Origin: DYJE01 sp041660385
GTDB taxonomy: Bacteria > Desulfobacterota > Desulfobacteria > Desulfobacterales > Desulfolunaceae
Assembly: GCA_041660385.1 (NCBI GenBank)
Contig: JBAZWJ010000002.1
Location: 146,871-210,870, forward strand
Reading direction: 5' to 3'
DNA: 64,000 nucleotides
Part shown: one piece after another, positions 8,935 to 18,372 of the stretch
Layout: each line of letters starts with the position of its first letter
Numbering within the stretch: the first letter of the stretch is position 1
Notes under the pieces: model-generated
Database searches by the model: none
Told to the model about the DNA's origin: nothing
Seen by the model: only the letters and a program-made list of their open reading frames with translations
Made by a program: the position numbers and the translations under genes

Positions 8935-10461
8935 TTATTTACCCGAAGCACAACCTCTTCCCACGTGAACTTTTTCAGGTTTTGTCTCGTTCATGGCCAA
9001 TTCGAGTGAAGTAGTTGTTTTTTCTTTTGAGCGGTTTCCGGGTTTTACATTCGGAGCAGGTGAGTCATCGTCCAAGCTTGATAAGTCCCCTTTACTGTAC
9101 ATCTTTCTGTTAGACTGCACAGCGTCCAGAATATCCTGATAAAAGATCAGTTCGTGGTTGTATACGTTCACTTTCGTGATGCTTTTATCAATGGATCTCT
9201 TTTTACAGTCTTCCCCTTTATAACAGGGTACCAGTTCAACTAAACCCAGGAATTTGCCTTGTTCAAAAAGCTGGTAAACATCATATCTCAGCATGGTTCC
9301 CTTTTTAATGTTTTCGGTCTTTCCCAGTTCGTGATCCAGCATCATTCTTTTTTTTGTGTCTTTGCCGCTTGAGGCCATGATGTCGGTTTCATCGCTAAGC
9401 AGGTCTGTTTTGACAAGATTTAGTCCTTTGTCGATGATCGTGTCGTTTTTGACGTTTTTCATTTCATCGCTTTTCAGTCGTTTAAAATCTGTCACGGCAA
9501 AGCCTTTAAAAACACAGAGGCGTTCGAGGTTTATCGTTTTGTTATCCGCCGAAACAGAACCAAGAATCGTTCTATCCTTGAGATCAAGATCGTAACCACC
9601 TTTGATAATAGGGAATTTATAGGTCTGAATGTATTGATTCTTATCGGTAGAAACAGGCCCGGTATTTCTGGAAAGATTTTTATAATTCCGCCTGTTGAAG
9701 AAATTGATGATTTCACTGAAATGGATACTGTTATCTTTGCCCTGGCCAAGGCCTGTGAATGTTTCTTTATAGTAGCTGAAGTAAGCCTTGTTGAATGGGC
9801 TTTCCTTGTCATAAGCGGGGATTCGTAAGTAAGCATTGATGGACTGAATATCCGAAGGGAAAAAGTATTTCGTTCGAATGGATAGGAACGTCAGATTTCC
9901 ACTGACCATCTTGAACATGTTTTTTAACTCGGCAGTGAGAGGAAAATCTGTAAGTCTTCCTTCGATATCAATGAGCTTGATGCTGAAGTTCTGGGAAAAA
10001 ATATTTTTATTCTGTAACAGATCGTAACTCATGGCGAAATCGCCTGTTTTCATATAGGAATAGGCCAGCATTTGATAAATCTGGAGTTCCAGGTTGCTTG
10101 AAAACGTGGCACCGTTTTCATCCGTGTTACCTGATGTATTCTTGAACGTGATGAATTCTTCAAAAAGTGCGTCAAGTTGGCCTTCGAAGTGTTTCAACTC
10201 CTTGGTATACTTTTCGACCTCCTCTACAGGCATGGTCTGGTCATCCTGGATATTCTGCCAGAATTTTGGATAGTCCCTTCTTATAAAGAGTTCGATGCCT
10301 TCAAGAAAAATTCTGCAATCGTCGTAGATGCTCTGAAGGTAGGATGATTTTAATTCCTGCATGGTGTCTTCTTTTTCAGCTGAAAAGAAAGCTGAAGGAA
10401 GAGCCAGAAGCAAAAAGGTAAATGATAGACCGATGAAAAGATTACGCCATTTATGTTCCAT
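8935..10461 (-). CDS. large secreted protein of the ExbB/ExbD/TonB-like operon (third)
   Basis: A 508-residue protein with an N-terminal signal-like segment (hydrophobic residues about 9-25 ending LPSAFFSAEK), so probably exported to the periplasm. I do not recognise a family. Residues 28-160 look helical; the middle (about 160-400) is mixed and contains repeated short strand-like segments such as NKTINLERLCVFKGFAVTD. A Cys pair lies in PCYKGEDCKKR. The C terminus is Ser/Pro/Lys-rich and ends near RGCASGK. It is the last gene of a six-gene operon, 39 bases after the preceding gene, and ends at a terminator. The context suggests a periplasmic partner or substrate of the ion-driven complex encoded upstream. 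Confidence 0.7.
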   Translation of the reverse strand: MEHKWRNLFIGLSFTFLLLALPSAFFSAEKEDTMQELKSSYLQSIYDDCRIFLEGIELFIRRDYPKFWQNIQDDQTMPVEEVEKYTKELKHFEGQLDALFEEFITFKNTSGNTDENGATFSSNLELQIYQMLAYSYMKTGDFAMSYDLLQNKNIFSQNFSIKLIDIEGRLTDFPLTAELKNMFKMVSGNLTFLSIRTKYFFPSDIQSINAYLRIPAYDKESPFNKAYFSYYKETFTGLGQGKDNSIHFSEIINFFNRRNYKNLSRNTGPVSTDKNQYIQTYKFPIIKGGYDLDLKDRTILGSVSADNKTINLERLCVFKGFAVTDFKRLKSDEMKNVKNDTIIDKGLNLVKTDLLSDETDIMASSGKDTKKRMMLDHELGKTENIKKGTMLRYDVYQLFEQGKFLGLVELVPCYKGEDCKKRSIDKSITKVNVYNHELIFYQDILDAVQSNRKMYSKGDLSSLDDDSPAPNVKPGNRSKEKTTTSLELAMNETKPEKVHVGRGCASGK

Positions 10462-10500
10462 TTTATTTCAATCCCTTGTTGTCATGAGGTCATGAGATTT

Positions 10501-12252
10501 TTATTTTTTTGTTTCCTGATACCGTTTTAAAATAAGGTGCGCGTTGAATTCCTTTGGAATAACCGCATCCGGGCTGGTCTGGTATTTTTTCTGGAACTCC
10601 GTGTAAAGTTTCAGATAGGACTCAGCACCGGTTAATTTAAAAAAATTCATCCAGCCATTGGCTTCGCTGCCGTATGTTAAAGCCGTTTTCTCACATGGAG
10701 CCATGAATGATCGTCTAGCGTGGTACATGGCCAGTGACTCACTGCCTTCTTTTCTTGAGTAAAACATGGCTAACGCACTATGAATCACCGAAGCATATTC
10801 CCAGTAATTTGTGTCTTTGGAAACCAGCAGCGGTGTCAGTGTTTCCGCAATATCACTGTATAAATCCGAATTCTGGTCCAAACCTGAGCGACGTTTTTTG
10901 TCGAGGATATTAGCAAGTAAATAGGCCATAGTCAAACGTGAAGAGTTTTTAATACTACCGCCGGAAGAGCTCTCATTTTCCTGGAGACGCATGGAAAGCT
11001 GGCCGTACTGGTAGAGGACATCTTCCATCAGTCTCAGGTTGTCGATACCAACGCCAAAGAGAATCAATTCATTATAAATGATACTTCGGTAAGGAATGTT
11101 GTATTTCACATTCTTTCCTGCATCGTCATAAAATTTACGGTACAGTTCGAACAGCTCGTTTTTCGGAAGGGAAAAGTTGAGATCCCTTGTTACCACAAAT
11201 CCGCGTCTGGCAAGGTAGAGGCTGACGATGAAATTCGTATTGTTCGAGTCTTTGGTTGCTTCGATGCTGTAGTGTTCGTAAAAGTTCGGCTGGCCTATAC
11301 CCGTTTCTTTCTGGAGTATCGCCAACCGGTTGAGCAATGTTCGTGTCTGTGAATCAAGAAGGGGGTCTTTTTCGTTTAGATTCCGTATGTACCTTCCAAA
11401 AAAATGGTAGCGCATGTAAAGTTCATATAAGGAAAACAAGGTTTTTGAAGAGGGTGCATAGACTCCAGGCCCTCTGTTGGTTTTGAAGCGGCTTTTCCAT
11501 AATGTATCGAGCCAGTTCCATGTTTTTTTGTCGTAAAGATTCGAAAGATCCCGGGATTGTGAAATGTCGCCCCATTCACCGGCGAGTTTTTCACACTCCA
11601 GCATCATGGAGAGAAAATAAACGTTAAGGTACAGATCAGGTATGTTGCGGAACTTGAAGCTCACATCGTCCGTGGCCTTAAGAAGGGTTTTGCCTTGGAC
11701 AATCATGTCCGAGGAACCGGATGAGGAATTAATAAAGGATTTTAAATAGTATTCGGAAAGAAAGAGATACTGTTCAAGCTCTTTATTCTTTATCGGGATT
11801 TCGTCGACCATGGTGAGTTGGCCGGGCCTGGTAAGGCCGTATTTCTCGTTGAGGAAATGAAGATAAAGAAGAAAATATTCATAGGCCATGTCGAATTTTA
11901 TCCGCTGGGCCTCTTCGCCTTCCTGGGTTGTTTCATTTTTCTTTGTCAGACCTTCTATGTTCGAAACAATGGTTTTAATATCATCCATCGGGAGCAGAAA
12001 ACTCTGGCCAGGAATATAGGACAACATGTCCATGTGCTTGCTGTCCGCTCTCCCGTGACTCATAATCTTCCGTTTATCCGATGTAATTACAACGGTTTGT
12101 TTGGCCGGAGTGATATGTTTGACCGAATGGAGGAGGTATACGCTTTTTGCATGTTTTTTGAAATCGTCGATGTATTCAGCATGAACAACGGTTGCGATAA
12201 ATCCGATGATGAATACCTGTAAGAACAATGATTTTAACGTGCTGCGAATCAT
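10501..12252 (-). CDS. large secreted helical protein of the ExbB/ExbD/TonB-like operon (second)
   Basis: A 583-residue protein with a clear signal peptide (hydrophobic residues about 7-24, predicted cleavage after VHA). The mature part is mostly helical, with repeated motifs rich in Tyr and Leu (YEYFLLYLHFLNEKYGL, LFSLYELYMRYHFFGRY, SVIHSALAMFYSRKEG) reminiscent of TPR/alpha-solenoid packing, but I cannot assign a defined repeat. The start overlaps the stop of the 711-residue gene by 4 bases (ATGA), implying coupled translation and a shared function. I know of no family. A periplasmic scaffold is an inference. Confidence 0.7.
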   Translation of the reverse strand: MIRSTLKSLFLQVFIIGFIATVVHAEYIDDFKKHAKSVYLLHSVKHITPAKQTVVITSDKRKIMSHGRADSKHMDMLSYIPGQSFLLPMDDIKTIVSNIEGLTKKNETTQEGEEAQRIKFDMAYEYFLLYLHFLNEKYGLTRPGQLTMVDEIPIKNKELEQYLFLSEYYLKSFINSSSGSSDMIVQGKTLLKATDDVSFKFRNIPDLYLNVYFLSMMLECEKLAGEWGDISQSRDLSNLYDKKTWNWLDTLWKSRFKTNRGPGVYAPSSKTLFSLYELYMRYHFFGRYIRNLNEKDPLLDSQTRTLLNRLAILQKETGIGQPNFYEHYSIEATKDSNNTNFIVSLYLARRGFVVTRDLNFSLPKNELFELYRKFYDDAGKNVKYNIPYRSIIYNELILFGVGIDNLRLMEDVLYQYGQLSMRLQENESSSGGSIKNSSRLTMAYLLANILDKKRRSGLDQNSDLYSDIAETLTPLLVSKDTNYWEYASVIHSALAMFYSRKEGSESLAMYHARRSFMAPCEKTALTYGSEANGWMNFFKLTGAESYLKLYTEFQKKYQTSPDAVIPKEFNAHLILKRYQETKK

Positions 12253-14384
12253 AACAAAATTCCTTCGGGGTTTCTCAAATCCTGTAACCTGTTGTAAAGC
12301 TCAATGTCCTCACTGGGTAGAAGAAGCCAGATTTTTTTTCCGAGTTTGAGCGCGACATCCTGATAGAATTCGAACTGGCGTTCGAAGTCATCGATTTCAG
12401 TGCAGTTGTTGTTCAATGCACCAGGAATATTTCCCTGTATGTATCCGGCTGATGAAGCAGCACTCACATAATAATTTCTGGCCAGATTGTAACTTCGTTC
12501 GGCAACCTGGAGAGCCCGAACTTGAAGCTGTTTATTGGAAAGATAAGAATTGGCGATGATTCTGTAGATATCATACCTGTCATCATCCTTATGATTGACC
12601 AGTGACCCCAGACGATAGGTGTCGTTTCGGATGAAACTTTCCAGTTCTTCCTCGTATTTCATGATTTCACTGATTTTACCTTGTGATGCCAGTTCTTTGA
12701 ACAACAGATCATAAGCGTTCAGAAGATTTTCATGGTTAATTCTTTTATTTGTGTCGTTCATGAACGCCGCTTTAAAATCCATCAGGCAGTTTTTTCTCGA
12801 ATTGGCCAGAGGAAATCGAAGGGTGGAGATGTTTTTTTCGTAAAGGCCGAATTGAAGATATTCGAAATAATAGTTGATTTCACCACGGTACCTGAAGAAG
12901 ATATGGTTGATGCTTGTTGAGTTCTGGTCGTTTCCAAAGCCCTGGATCGTGCCGAACAGTTTTTCCAGATCCGAAAACACCAGATTGATTTTATCAAGAG
13001 CATCAGCGTAGATTGCGTTTATTTTCGTGTTGAATATCTCATTCCGCTTTTTTATCGGATAGGTATCCCAGGTCCGTGCATATTGCTTGAGTTCTTCGAG
13101 GGGTTTTCTGCATCCATAAAGGTTGTAGAAAGCCCAGCCTGACGGACAGACTTCCAGTTCATCCAGAAGGTCCTTGTATTTTAAACGGTCCTCCACTTTA
13201 ATTCCGTGTTCCACCTGTTTTGTAAGCCAGGTTTTTAAAGCGGACATGGCCACAATATCCACTTCACGGTTGTCGAGTTTCAAAGTGTTCAGTGTGTCAT
13301 TGAAAAGTTTGTCCACATTGAATTGAAGATTGTTTCCGCTTGCCGAGCCTCCCTGGCTTGTAAAAAGCATGAGAGGCAGAAGAGCTCTGTGGGCCATGGT
13401 CTGGTCTATCCAGGTTTCCCGGATATCATGGGCGATGACCTGGGCGCTGATGGAAAGGGGAAGGTTGGCCTTGAACCAGGAATAACTGAACAAGGCATTG
13501 TGGGTGTCGATGTTTGTAAAATAATTGATACTCTGGTTCAGTCCTGCTCTGTCTTCTTTGGTGAAAATTCTTTCGTAGGGTGAGTCGATAACTTTTCCAC
13601 TCTTGTTTCGAAACTCATCAAGCTCGGCGCAGACTTTAACCGTTATATCAAAGGTCAGGATGTCTTCTTTCGTAAACGGCGGTTCCGCATCCGGCTTTTT
13701 ATTCATATGGTCGATGGCTTGGGAAATGCGTCGTATGAGACCGTCCTGTGCGATGAGTAAATAATAATACAAGGATTTGTAGTAGTATTCTTCGGTGATG
13801 AACAGATTACGGCTGGGATAAAAACCGTTTTCAAAATACCGTTTGAAGCGGGGGCTCTGCTTGTCTTTATGGACGGTGCACATCTCGAAATAGATGAAAT
13901 TGTATCCGGTGAGGTTCTGCTTGTCGTCGAAATAAATGTTGCTGAACTCTTTGTTAGGGTCTTCACTGTACTTGTTCAGGGCAGCCTGAGCTTCACGGGC
14001 TTTGATCAGGTCAAGTTTACCATCGGCTTGAATACCGAGATTTTTTTCAAGGATTGAAATAAACGTATTTAATTCCGAATCACTGAGTTTGTCTTTGATG
14101 TAAAGCTTGCCCACATCGGAAATCCATGTGGTTGGAGCAGGTTCATCGGCAGGCGGAGCAAGTCTCAATGGAACCGGTCGTGCAAAATTTTTTTCGGATG
14201 TTGTCCGTTGTGGATTTGTTGTTTTGATGGATTCGGTTATCGGAGTTTTCCGTTTGGGTTCCTGGGAATCGCTCTTGTCTATCTGAAGTTCATCTCTGGT
14301 CAATGGGGTAAGAGCAGATACGAAATCCGGAACTGACATGATAAGTGACACAATGAATAATACATAAAATAACGGATGCTTCAT
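12249..14384 (-). CDS. large secreted helical protein of the ExbB/ExbD/TonB-like operon (first)
   Basis: A 711-residue protein with a signal peptide (hydrophobic residues about 5-22, cleavage likely after VSA). A low-complexity linker follows (residues about 25-85, KRKTPITESIKTTNPQR and APPADEPAPTTW). The rest is long and helical, with aromatic-rich blocks such as ITEEYYYKSLYYYLLIAQDG, and a C-terminal solenoid-like half. It begins 12 bases after the TonB-like gene and overlaps the next gene by 4 bases. No known domain is recognised. It is probably periplasmic or outer-membrane-associated and the likely direct partner of the proline-rich TonB-like protein; that is inferred from gene order. 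Confidence 0.7.
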   Translation of the reverse strand: MKHPLFYVLFIVSLIMSVPDFVSALTPLTRDELQIDKSDSQEPKRKTPITESIKTTNPQRTTSEKNFARPVPLRLAPPADEPAPTTWISDVGKLYIKDKLSDSELNTFISILEKNLGIQADGKLDLIKAREAQAALNKYSEDPNKEFSNIYFDDKQNLTGYNFIYFEMCTVHKDKQSPRFKRYFENGFYPSRNLFITEEYYYKSLYYYLLIAQDGLIRRISQAIDHMNKKPDAEPPFTKEDILTFDITVKVCAELDEFRNKSGKVIDSPYERIFTKEDRAGLNQSINYFTNIDTHNALFSYSWFKANLPLSISAQVIAHDIRETWIDQTMAHRALLPLMLFTSQGGSASGNNLQFNVDKLFNDTLNTLKLDNREVDIVAMSALKTWLTKQVEHGIKVEDRLKYKDLLDELEVCPSGWAFYNLYGCRKPLEELKQYARTWDTYPIKKRNEIFNTKINAIYADALDKINLVFSDLEKLFGTIQGFGNDQNSTSINHIFFRYRGEINYYFEYLQFGLYEKNISTLRFPLANSRKNCLMDFKAAFMNDTNKRINHENLLNAYDLLFKELASQGKISEIMKYEEELESFIRNDTYRLGSLVNHKDDDRYDIYRIIANSYLSNKQLQVRALQVAERSYNLARNYYVSAASSAGYIQGNIPGALNNNCTEIDDFERQFEFYQDVALKLGKKIWLLLPSEDIELYNRLQDLRNPEGILL

Positions 14385-14396
14385 ACTGCAATACCT

Positions 14397-15557
14397 CTAT
14401 CTAATCGTTCGTTCAAGAGCGGAAACAACCTCGAAAGGCGCATCTGCCGGAGTGAAATCAATAGTGACTTTTTTTGAGTCTGAATCTTGTTCAATGGTCA
14501 GCTTGCAGGTGTAGCCTTTGACTTTATAGATGTACGGACTGTTCGCGGCGCTGAGCTTCCGCGCTTTTTTCATGATGTCCTGTTTTAACACTTTAACCCT
14601 GTCTGAACTTCCGAGTGCTTTACTGTTGATAACCAGTTCCTCAACAACCGTTTCGCTGCTGCGCGATGGTGTAAGATTCTTAATAGGTTCAGAAACAGGT
14701 GATGCAGGGATGCTACGTTTTGGAATTGCTGCCACAGGTGGTAATGAAGACACACCTGACGATGAACTGTTGCTTTTTACCGGAGGTCTGTAACCTTGAT
14801 ACTGGGTCAACTCGGGCTTCGGACCTTTACTCGCAGGAATGGAACTCACGGGAGGAGCAGCCATACGTTCACCTGACGGACTGACCGTCACATTTCTTTT
14901 TATTTCTGGCATGGCATTGAAAGATGACCCACTGGGCAAAGCGCGAGGAGCAGGAGCAGGGGCGGCAACGGGAATAGAGCTGGCTTTAGGGCTTATCGAT
15001 GGAACAAATTTGTTGGAAATAGGGATGTTTCGAGGTTGAATCTCTCGTGCCACAAGGGGTTTGGCTATCATTTCTTTTGGAATGATAGACTTCTCAGCTA
15101 TGGCTTTGGGTAATGGGTGTGCAGGATCAATGACCTTGGTTTCAATCCGATTTTCCAGGGGTTTCAATGCGTCGATCTTCTTTTTCGGAATTGGTTTATC
15201 CATGGGTTTGGGTTCTTCAATTTTCTCCGGCAGCATTTTTTCCAATTCGATCTTTTTAGGCTCGATGGATTTCTTTGCGGCGTTTTTTAAAACTTTGAGC
15301 AAAGGAAGGCTCTTTGGAACTGTGGGCTCAGGAACCCTTTCACTGTGAGGAAGAATCACAGTGGTCCGAGTTCTTTTATAAAGGTTCTTGTCGAGAAGCG
15401 TATGATTTATAATGAATATAACGGTGATGGAGACAAGAAAAATCAATAGGGATGGGTTGATAATCCATTCTTTCCTCGGGGTTCTTGAATAAACCCTGGG
15501 CATGATAATTTTGAATGAACCACGTCCGTATTGCTTTAAATCAATGGGAGCCGTCAT
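14397..15557 (-). CDS. TonB/TolA-like trans-periplasmic protein
   Basis: A 386-residue protein built like TonB or TolA. It has a short basic cytoplasmic N terminus (residues 1-32), one transmembrane helix (about 33-52, PSLLIFLVSITVIFIINHTL), a very long Pro/Lys/Glu- then Pro/Ser-rich linker (about 60-305) and a compact C-terminal domain of about 75 residues ending ADAPFEVVSALERTIR. The linker is long enough to cross the periplasm. I see no sequence match to a canonical TonB C-terminal YP motif, so the partner is probably not a standard TonB-dependent transporter. The gene is 2 bases downstream of the ExbD-like gene. Confidence 0.7.
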   Translation of the reverse strand: MTAPIDLKQYGRGSFKIIMPRVYSRTPRKEWIINPSLLIFLVSITVIFIINHTLLDKNLYKRTRTTVILPHSERVPEPTVPKSLPLLKVLKNAAKKSIEPKKIELEKMLPEKIEEPKPMDKPIPKKKIDALKPLENRIETKVIDPAHPLPKAIAEKSIIPKEMIAKPLVAREIQPRNIPISNKFVPSISPKASSIPVAAPAPAPRALPSGSSFNAMPEIKRNVTVSPSGERMAAPPVSSIPASKGPKPELTQYQGYRPPVKSNSSSSGVSSLPPVAAIPKRSIPASPVSEPIKNLTPSRSSETVVEELVINSKALGSSDRVKVLKQDIMKKARKLSAANSPYIYKVKGYTCKLTIEQDSDSKKVTIDFTPADAPFEVVSALERTIR

Positions 15558-15559
15558 TA

Positions 15560-16021
15560 TTACTTCAAACCGCTTGCGTGTTGAATGGTTATTCGGTTCG
15601 CATCTTCATAAACACTTTCAATGATCGACATGGCCATAAGGGTGTCTTTGCTCAGAGAAAAGATGTCAGGGACGAGTATGGGCCTCTGGCTCCCGTCCTG
15701 TTTGATCTGTGTCAGACGATTGCTGAGATCCTGTGATGAAAGCAGCGTTTTATCTATGGTTTCTTTTGTCCCTTGAATATAAACGATCTGATAAGGGTTT
15801 GTTTCAGGTATGGTGGGTTTTAAAACCCTGATCTGATAGGATTGATATCCTTGCTCAATGGGGGAGACCTGGCTGGTCTTGACCACTTTGGGGACGGTCA
15901 TTTCACCGATGTTCACAGGTTTCTTGCCCACAGTGGACGTCTGGGTAAAGGCGATGAGAAGGAGAAACGCCAGATCCGCAAAGGAAAACAACCATATTCG
16001 TGAATCTTCGCCTATTTTCAT
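15560..16021 (-). CDS. ExbD/TolR-like energy-transducing protein
   Basis: A 153-residue protein with one N-terminal transmembrane helix after a very short cytoplasmic tail. The motif SFADLAFLLLIAF places an aspartate (about residue 16) at the start of the helix, as in ExbD/TolR/MotB, where this Asp carries protons. The periplasmic domain (residues 35-150) has ExbD-like features: a beta strand NIGEMTVPKVV, then alternating strands and helices (YQIVYIQGTKETIDK, LSSQDLSNRLTQI) and a final AMSIIESVYEDANRITIQHA segment like the ExbD D-V-V-x-D-A region. It lies 50 bases after the ExbB-like gene. The assignment is good by fold pattern; identity is too low to call it exbD or tolR. Confidence 0.75.
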   Translation of the reverse strand: MKIGEDSRIWLFSFADLAFLLLIAFTQTSTVGKKPVNIGEMTVPKVVKTSQVSPIEQGYQSYQIRVLKPTIPETNPYQIVYIQGTKETIDKTLLSSQDLSNRLTQIKQDGSQRPILVPDIFSLSKDTLMAMSIIESVYEDANRITIQHASGLK

Positions 16022-16071
16022 GTAAGTCCGTTTCCTGTTCTTATTATTTCAACACAATCAAAACATTTGGT

Positions 16072-16653
16072 TTAAAACAATTGGGACGCCATGCTCAGTG
16101 CCTTGTCAATGCGGGCCTCGGACAAGGCGATCAGATTTTTTTTCACCACCTCGAAAACGATGTACGACGCCATGGTGATCAGTGTGGTGAATAGTGCAAC
16201 GCCTAAGCCCTGGGTGTTCAAGGCGCTGTTGGGATCTTCATTGGCAAGAAAGATCATGATCATACCAAATACGGTTCCGAAAAGTCCTGTGGGAGGAAGA
16301 ATGTTGGTGATCATGGTGATTCGATTGATGTATTTATGGTGAAATACGTTTTCGATAAGTTGAAACGTGGCGTCTGCAAGAAACGTTTTGGGATAATTGT
16401 TGCCCTCATGCTGAACATGGGCCGAATAGTAGGTTTTCGCGGTAAGAACCATGAGCGGATCATCCGTCGTGCTTTCCTTTTTCGTTTCCGACCGTATAAT
16501 TTCGAAGCTGACAGATCTGATGTGTCTGTATGCCTGAAAACACATCCATGTGGCTTGGGCAAAAAGAATAGCAACCCCTGTAAACACACAGCCGTGAATC
16601 ATAGTCTTGATGAGATCAGGGTACATTCTGAAAATATAAACCAAAAAATCCAT
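16072..16653 (-). CDS. MotA/TolQ/ExbB-family proton channel protein
   Basis: A 193-residue inner-membrane protein with three predicted helices: about 18-38, 112-135 and 146-170, the ExbB/TolQ topology with a large cytoplasmic loop between helices 1 and 2. The family signature is visible: LPPTGLFGTVFGMIMIFL (the GLLGTVxG motif) and LGVALFTTLITMASYIVFEV (the TTxxG/A helix lining the channel). It is slightly short for the family. As the first gene of the operon, 16653 to 8935, it most likely forms the stator-like channel with the ExbD-like protein. AAAAAGG before the ATG is the ribosome-binding site. The 269-base region upstream holds the promoter, but I could not pick convincing boxes. Confidence 0.85.
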   Translation of the reverse strand: MDFLVYIFRMYPDLIKTMIHGCVFTGVAILFAQATWMCFQAYRHIRSVSFEIIRSETKKESTTDDPLMVLTAKTYYSAHVQHEGNNYPKTFLADATFQLIENVFHHKYINRITMITNILPPTGLFGTVFGMIMIFLANEDPNSALNTQGLGVALFTTLITMASYIVFEVVKKNLIALSEARIDKALSMASQLF

Positions 16654-16922
16654 GCACTTACCTTTTTAATAAATTGATTTGACTTTTTATCGAGTTTGAA
16701 ACGAAACATCATTGCTTATTTAGCAAGGGTTTCAATCGGATGACCGTATTGTCGAGTTATGACCTAATCCATTATGTCGAACTTCTCTCGATGTCAATAG
16801 TATTTTTGCTGAAAAGCTTTGGAAATACGGACGTATTCACAGATTTTGAGGAGGATTATTCCTTATCATGATCTCTGAACACTGATTTCGGAAAAAGCGG
16901 AATAACGAATTTGTTTATTATT

Positions 16923-17654
16923 TTACAAATGATGGTTTTGGGCAGGCTGGACTGTTGAAACCTTTCTCGCCGGTATTGTTGAAAGCTTGCAGGCATCACT
17001 TTTTTTGCCAAGAAACCAGGCATAAAAAGTGAAACGGCCATCATGGCTCAAGGTCAGCACAATATTTGAAAGTTTTTTATGGATTGTCACCAGAGGGGCG
17101 TCCTGATGGGAGGGTTTGATGATGGATATATGGTGAAGTGGATTATCTGTATAATCAGCAATGGAAAGCCTGGCTTTGTCACGGATGAAACGGGACTGTG
17201 CTGATGTTGTCACACCGTATTCAACGTTATTAACGTCCAGTCTGTGCACACCCATGACAAGAACGGATGCTGTCGGGACATGATGTGAAAGACACAGACA
17301 GCAGACTTTTTCCCTGTCATGATAACTGAACACCGTAAGTTTCCGGGTCGGAGTCCTTACAATGCCTGTCCTTACAATGCCTGTCATGACATTCAGGTTG
17401 GAAGAATGGCACCATGTTATTTCATAATTTTTCGGAGCAATCGAAATAAAAGGGTCGTGACGGGCTAATGCCTTGTAAGCCGATTCCTTCGCGGCCCAGA
17501 AACTCCAGAGAAGGGTGTCAGGATCATGGGATTTTGAGAATATCTCCTGTTCATTGTCAGAAAGAATTTTTCCAACGAAACGATGGTCCCGGCTTTTATC
17601 TCTGGCGTATTCCGAACCCAGATCCACCACATCATTTCCGATGTAAACACTCAT
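16923..17654 (-). CDS. 4'-phosphopantetheinyl transferase superfamily protein
   Basis: A protein of about 243 residues that would transfer phosphopantetheine from CoA to an acyl carrier protein, most likely the ACP at 19090-19350. The two diagnostic motifs are IGNDVVDLG (Mg-binding Asp) near the N terminus and FWAAKESAYKAL (WxxKEAxxK class) near residue 70. The ATG at 17654 is preferred over an upstream TTG because GGAAAAAAAGT precedes it and the conserved sequence starts there. It overlaps the 3' end of the acyltransferase gene by 23 bases. Residues 100-240 are divergent. A dedicated PPTase within a fatty-acid-like cluster suggests that the ACP is not served by the housekeeping AcpS. Confidence 0.85.
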   Translation of the reverse strand: MSVYIGNDVVDLGSEYARDKSRDHRFVGKILSDNEQEIFSKSHDPDTLLWSFWAAKESAYKALARHDPFISIAPKNYEITWCHSSNLNVMTGIVRTGIVRTPTRKLTVFSYHDREKVCCLCLSHHVPTASVLVMGVHRLDVNNVEYGVTTSAQSRFIRDKARLSIADYTDNPLHHISIIKPSHQDAPLVTIHKKLSNIVLTLSHDGRFTFYAWFLGKKSDACKLSTIPARKVSTVQPAQNHHL

Positions 17655-18372
17655 ACTTTTTTTCCATTTCAATCAGAGTGTGGATGATTTGTTTCGCACA
17701 GTCCCGCTGGGCACGGAGCCCATTTCCAACTGGTTCTGGTATAAAGGATCTGACCGACATGAAGAAATCCTGGCCTGTTTCGGGGAAATTACTGAAGGTT
17801 TTCTGCCTGGCACCCCGGAGGTAAACGCACAGGACCCGGCAGTCCGGGATGCTTAAAAAAAGCCGACCCGCCCCGTATGAGAATTCATGGGGATCGATTA
17901 TTCCGGTTCGAGACCGTGTGCCTTCTGGAAAAATCAGAAGGCTTTCTTTTTTGCTGAGAAGATACACACATTTGGAAAGGCTTGTGCTCACCTGTGACCT
18001 TTCGCCGCCCCTCACCACCGGAACGCATTTGAAAACAAAGGTCAGCATGCTCATAAACAGATTCCGGTTGAAATTCGTTTTTTCCGGTATGTTCCAGGGC
18101 AGCGTTCTGAACCGGATCATGTACATGTAAAACGGGGCAAGGGCATAGGCGATGATCAGGGAATCAATGAGGGTCAGGTGGTTGGCGCAGATCAGCCAGG
18201 GGCCGGGATGTTTCCGGTATAGTTGTCTGACTGTGTTTCGGATCTCTTTAAGATTTCTGATTCTGTACCTTAAACACAACACGATGAGGTAAACGAGGGG
18301 AGCCGCGAAAAAAATTACGCAGCGTCCCAGCGCGTATTGAAAGTTGACCTGGGCTTTTAAGGAATTGTTCAT
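17632..18372 (-). CDS. 1-acylglycerol-3-phosphate O-acyltransferase family protein (PlsC-like)
   Basis: A 246-residue acyltransferase of the LPLAT superfamily. The catalytic HX4D motif is in ICANHLTLIDS, and the phosphate-binding motif is FPEGTRSRTG. An N-terminal hydrophobic segment (about residues 13-30, CVIFFAAPLVYLIVLCL) anchors it to the inner membrane. It probably transfers an acyl group made by the neighbouring type II synthase to a lipid acceptor, either lysophosphatidate or a different acceptor if the product is specialised. It is separated from the ACP gene by 717 bases holding repeats, so co-transcription with the fab-like operon is uncertain. Confidence 0.85.
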   Translation of the reverse strand: MNNSLKAQVNFQYALGRCVIFFAAPLVYLIVLCLRYRIRNLKEIRNTVRQLYRKHPGPWLICANHLTLIDSLIIAYALAPFYMYMIRFRTLPWNIPEKTNFNRNLFMSMLTFVFKCVPVVRGGERSQVSTSLSKCVYLLSKKESLLIFPEGTRSRTGIIDPHEFSYGAGRLFLSIPDCRVLCVYLRGARQKTFSNFPETGQDFFMSVRSFIPEPVGNGLRAQRDCAKQIIHTLIEMEKKYECLHRK

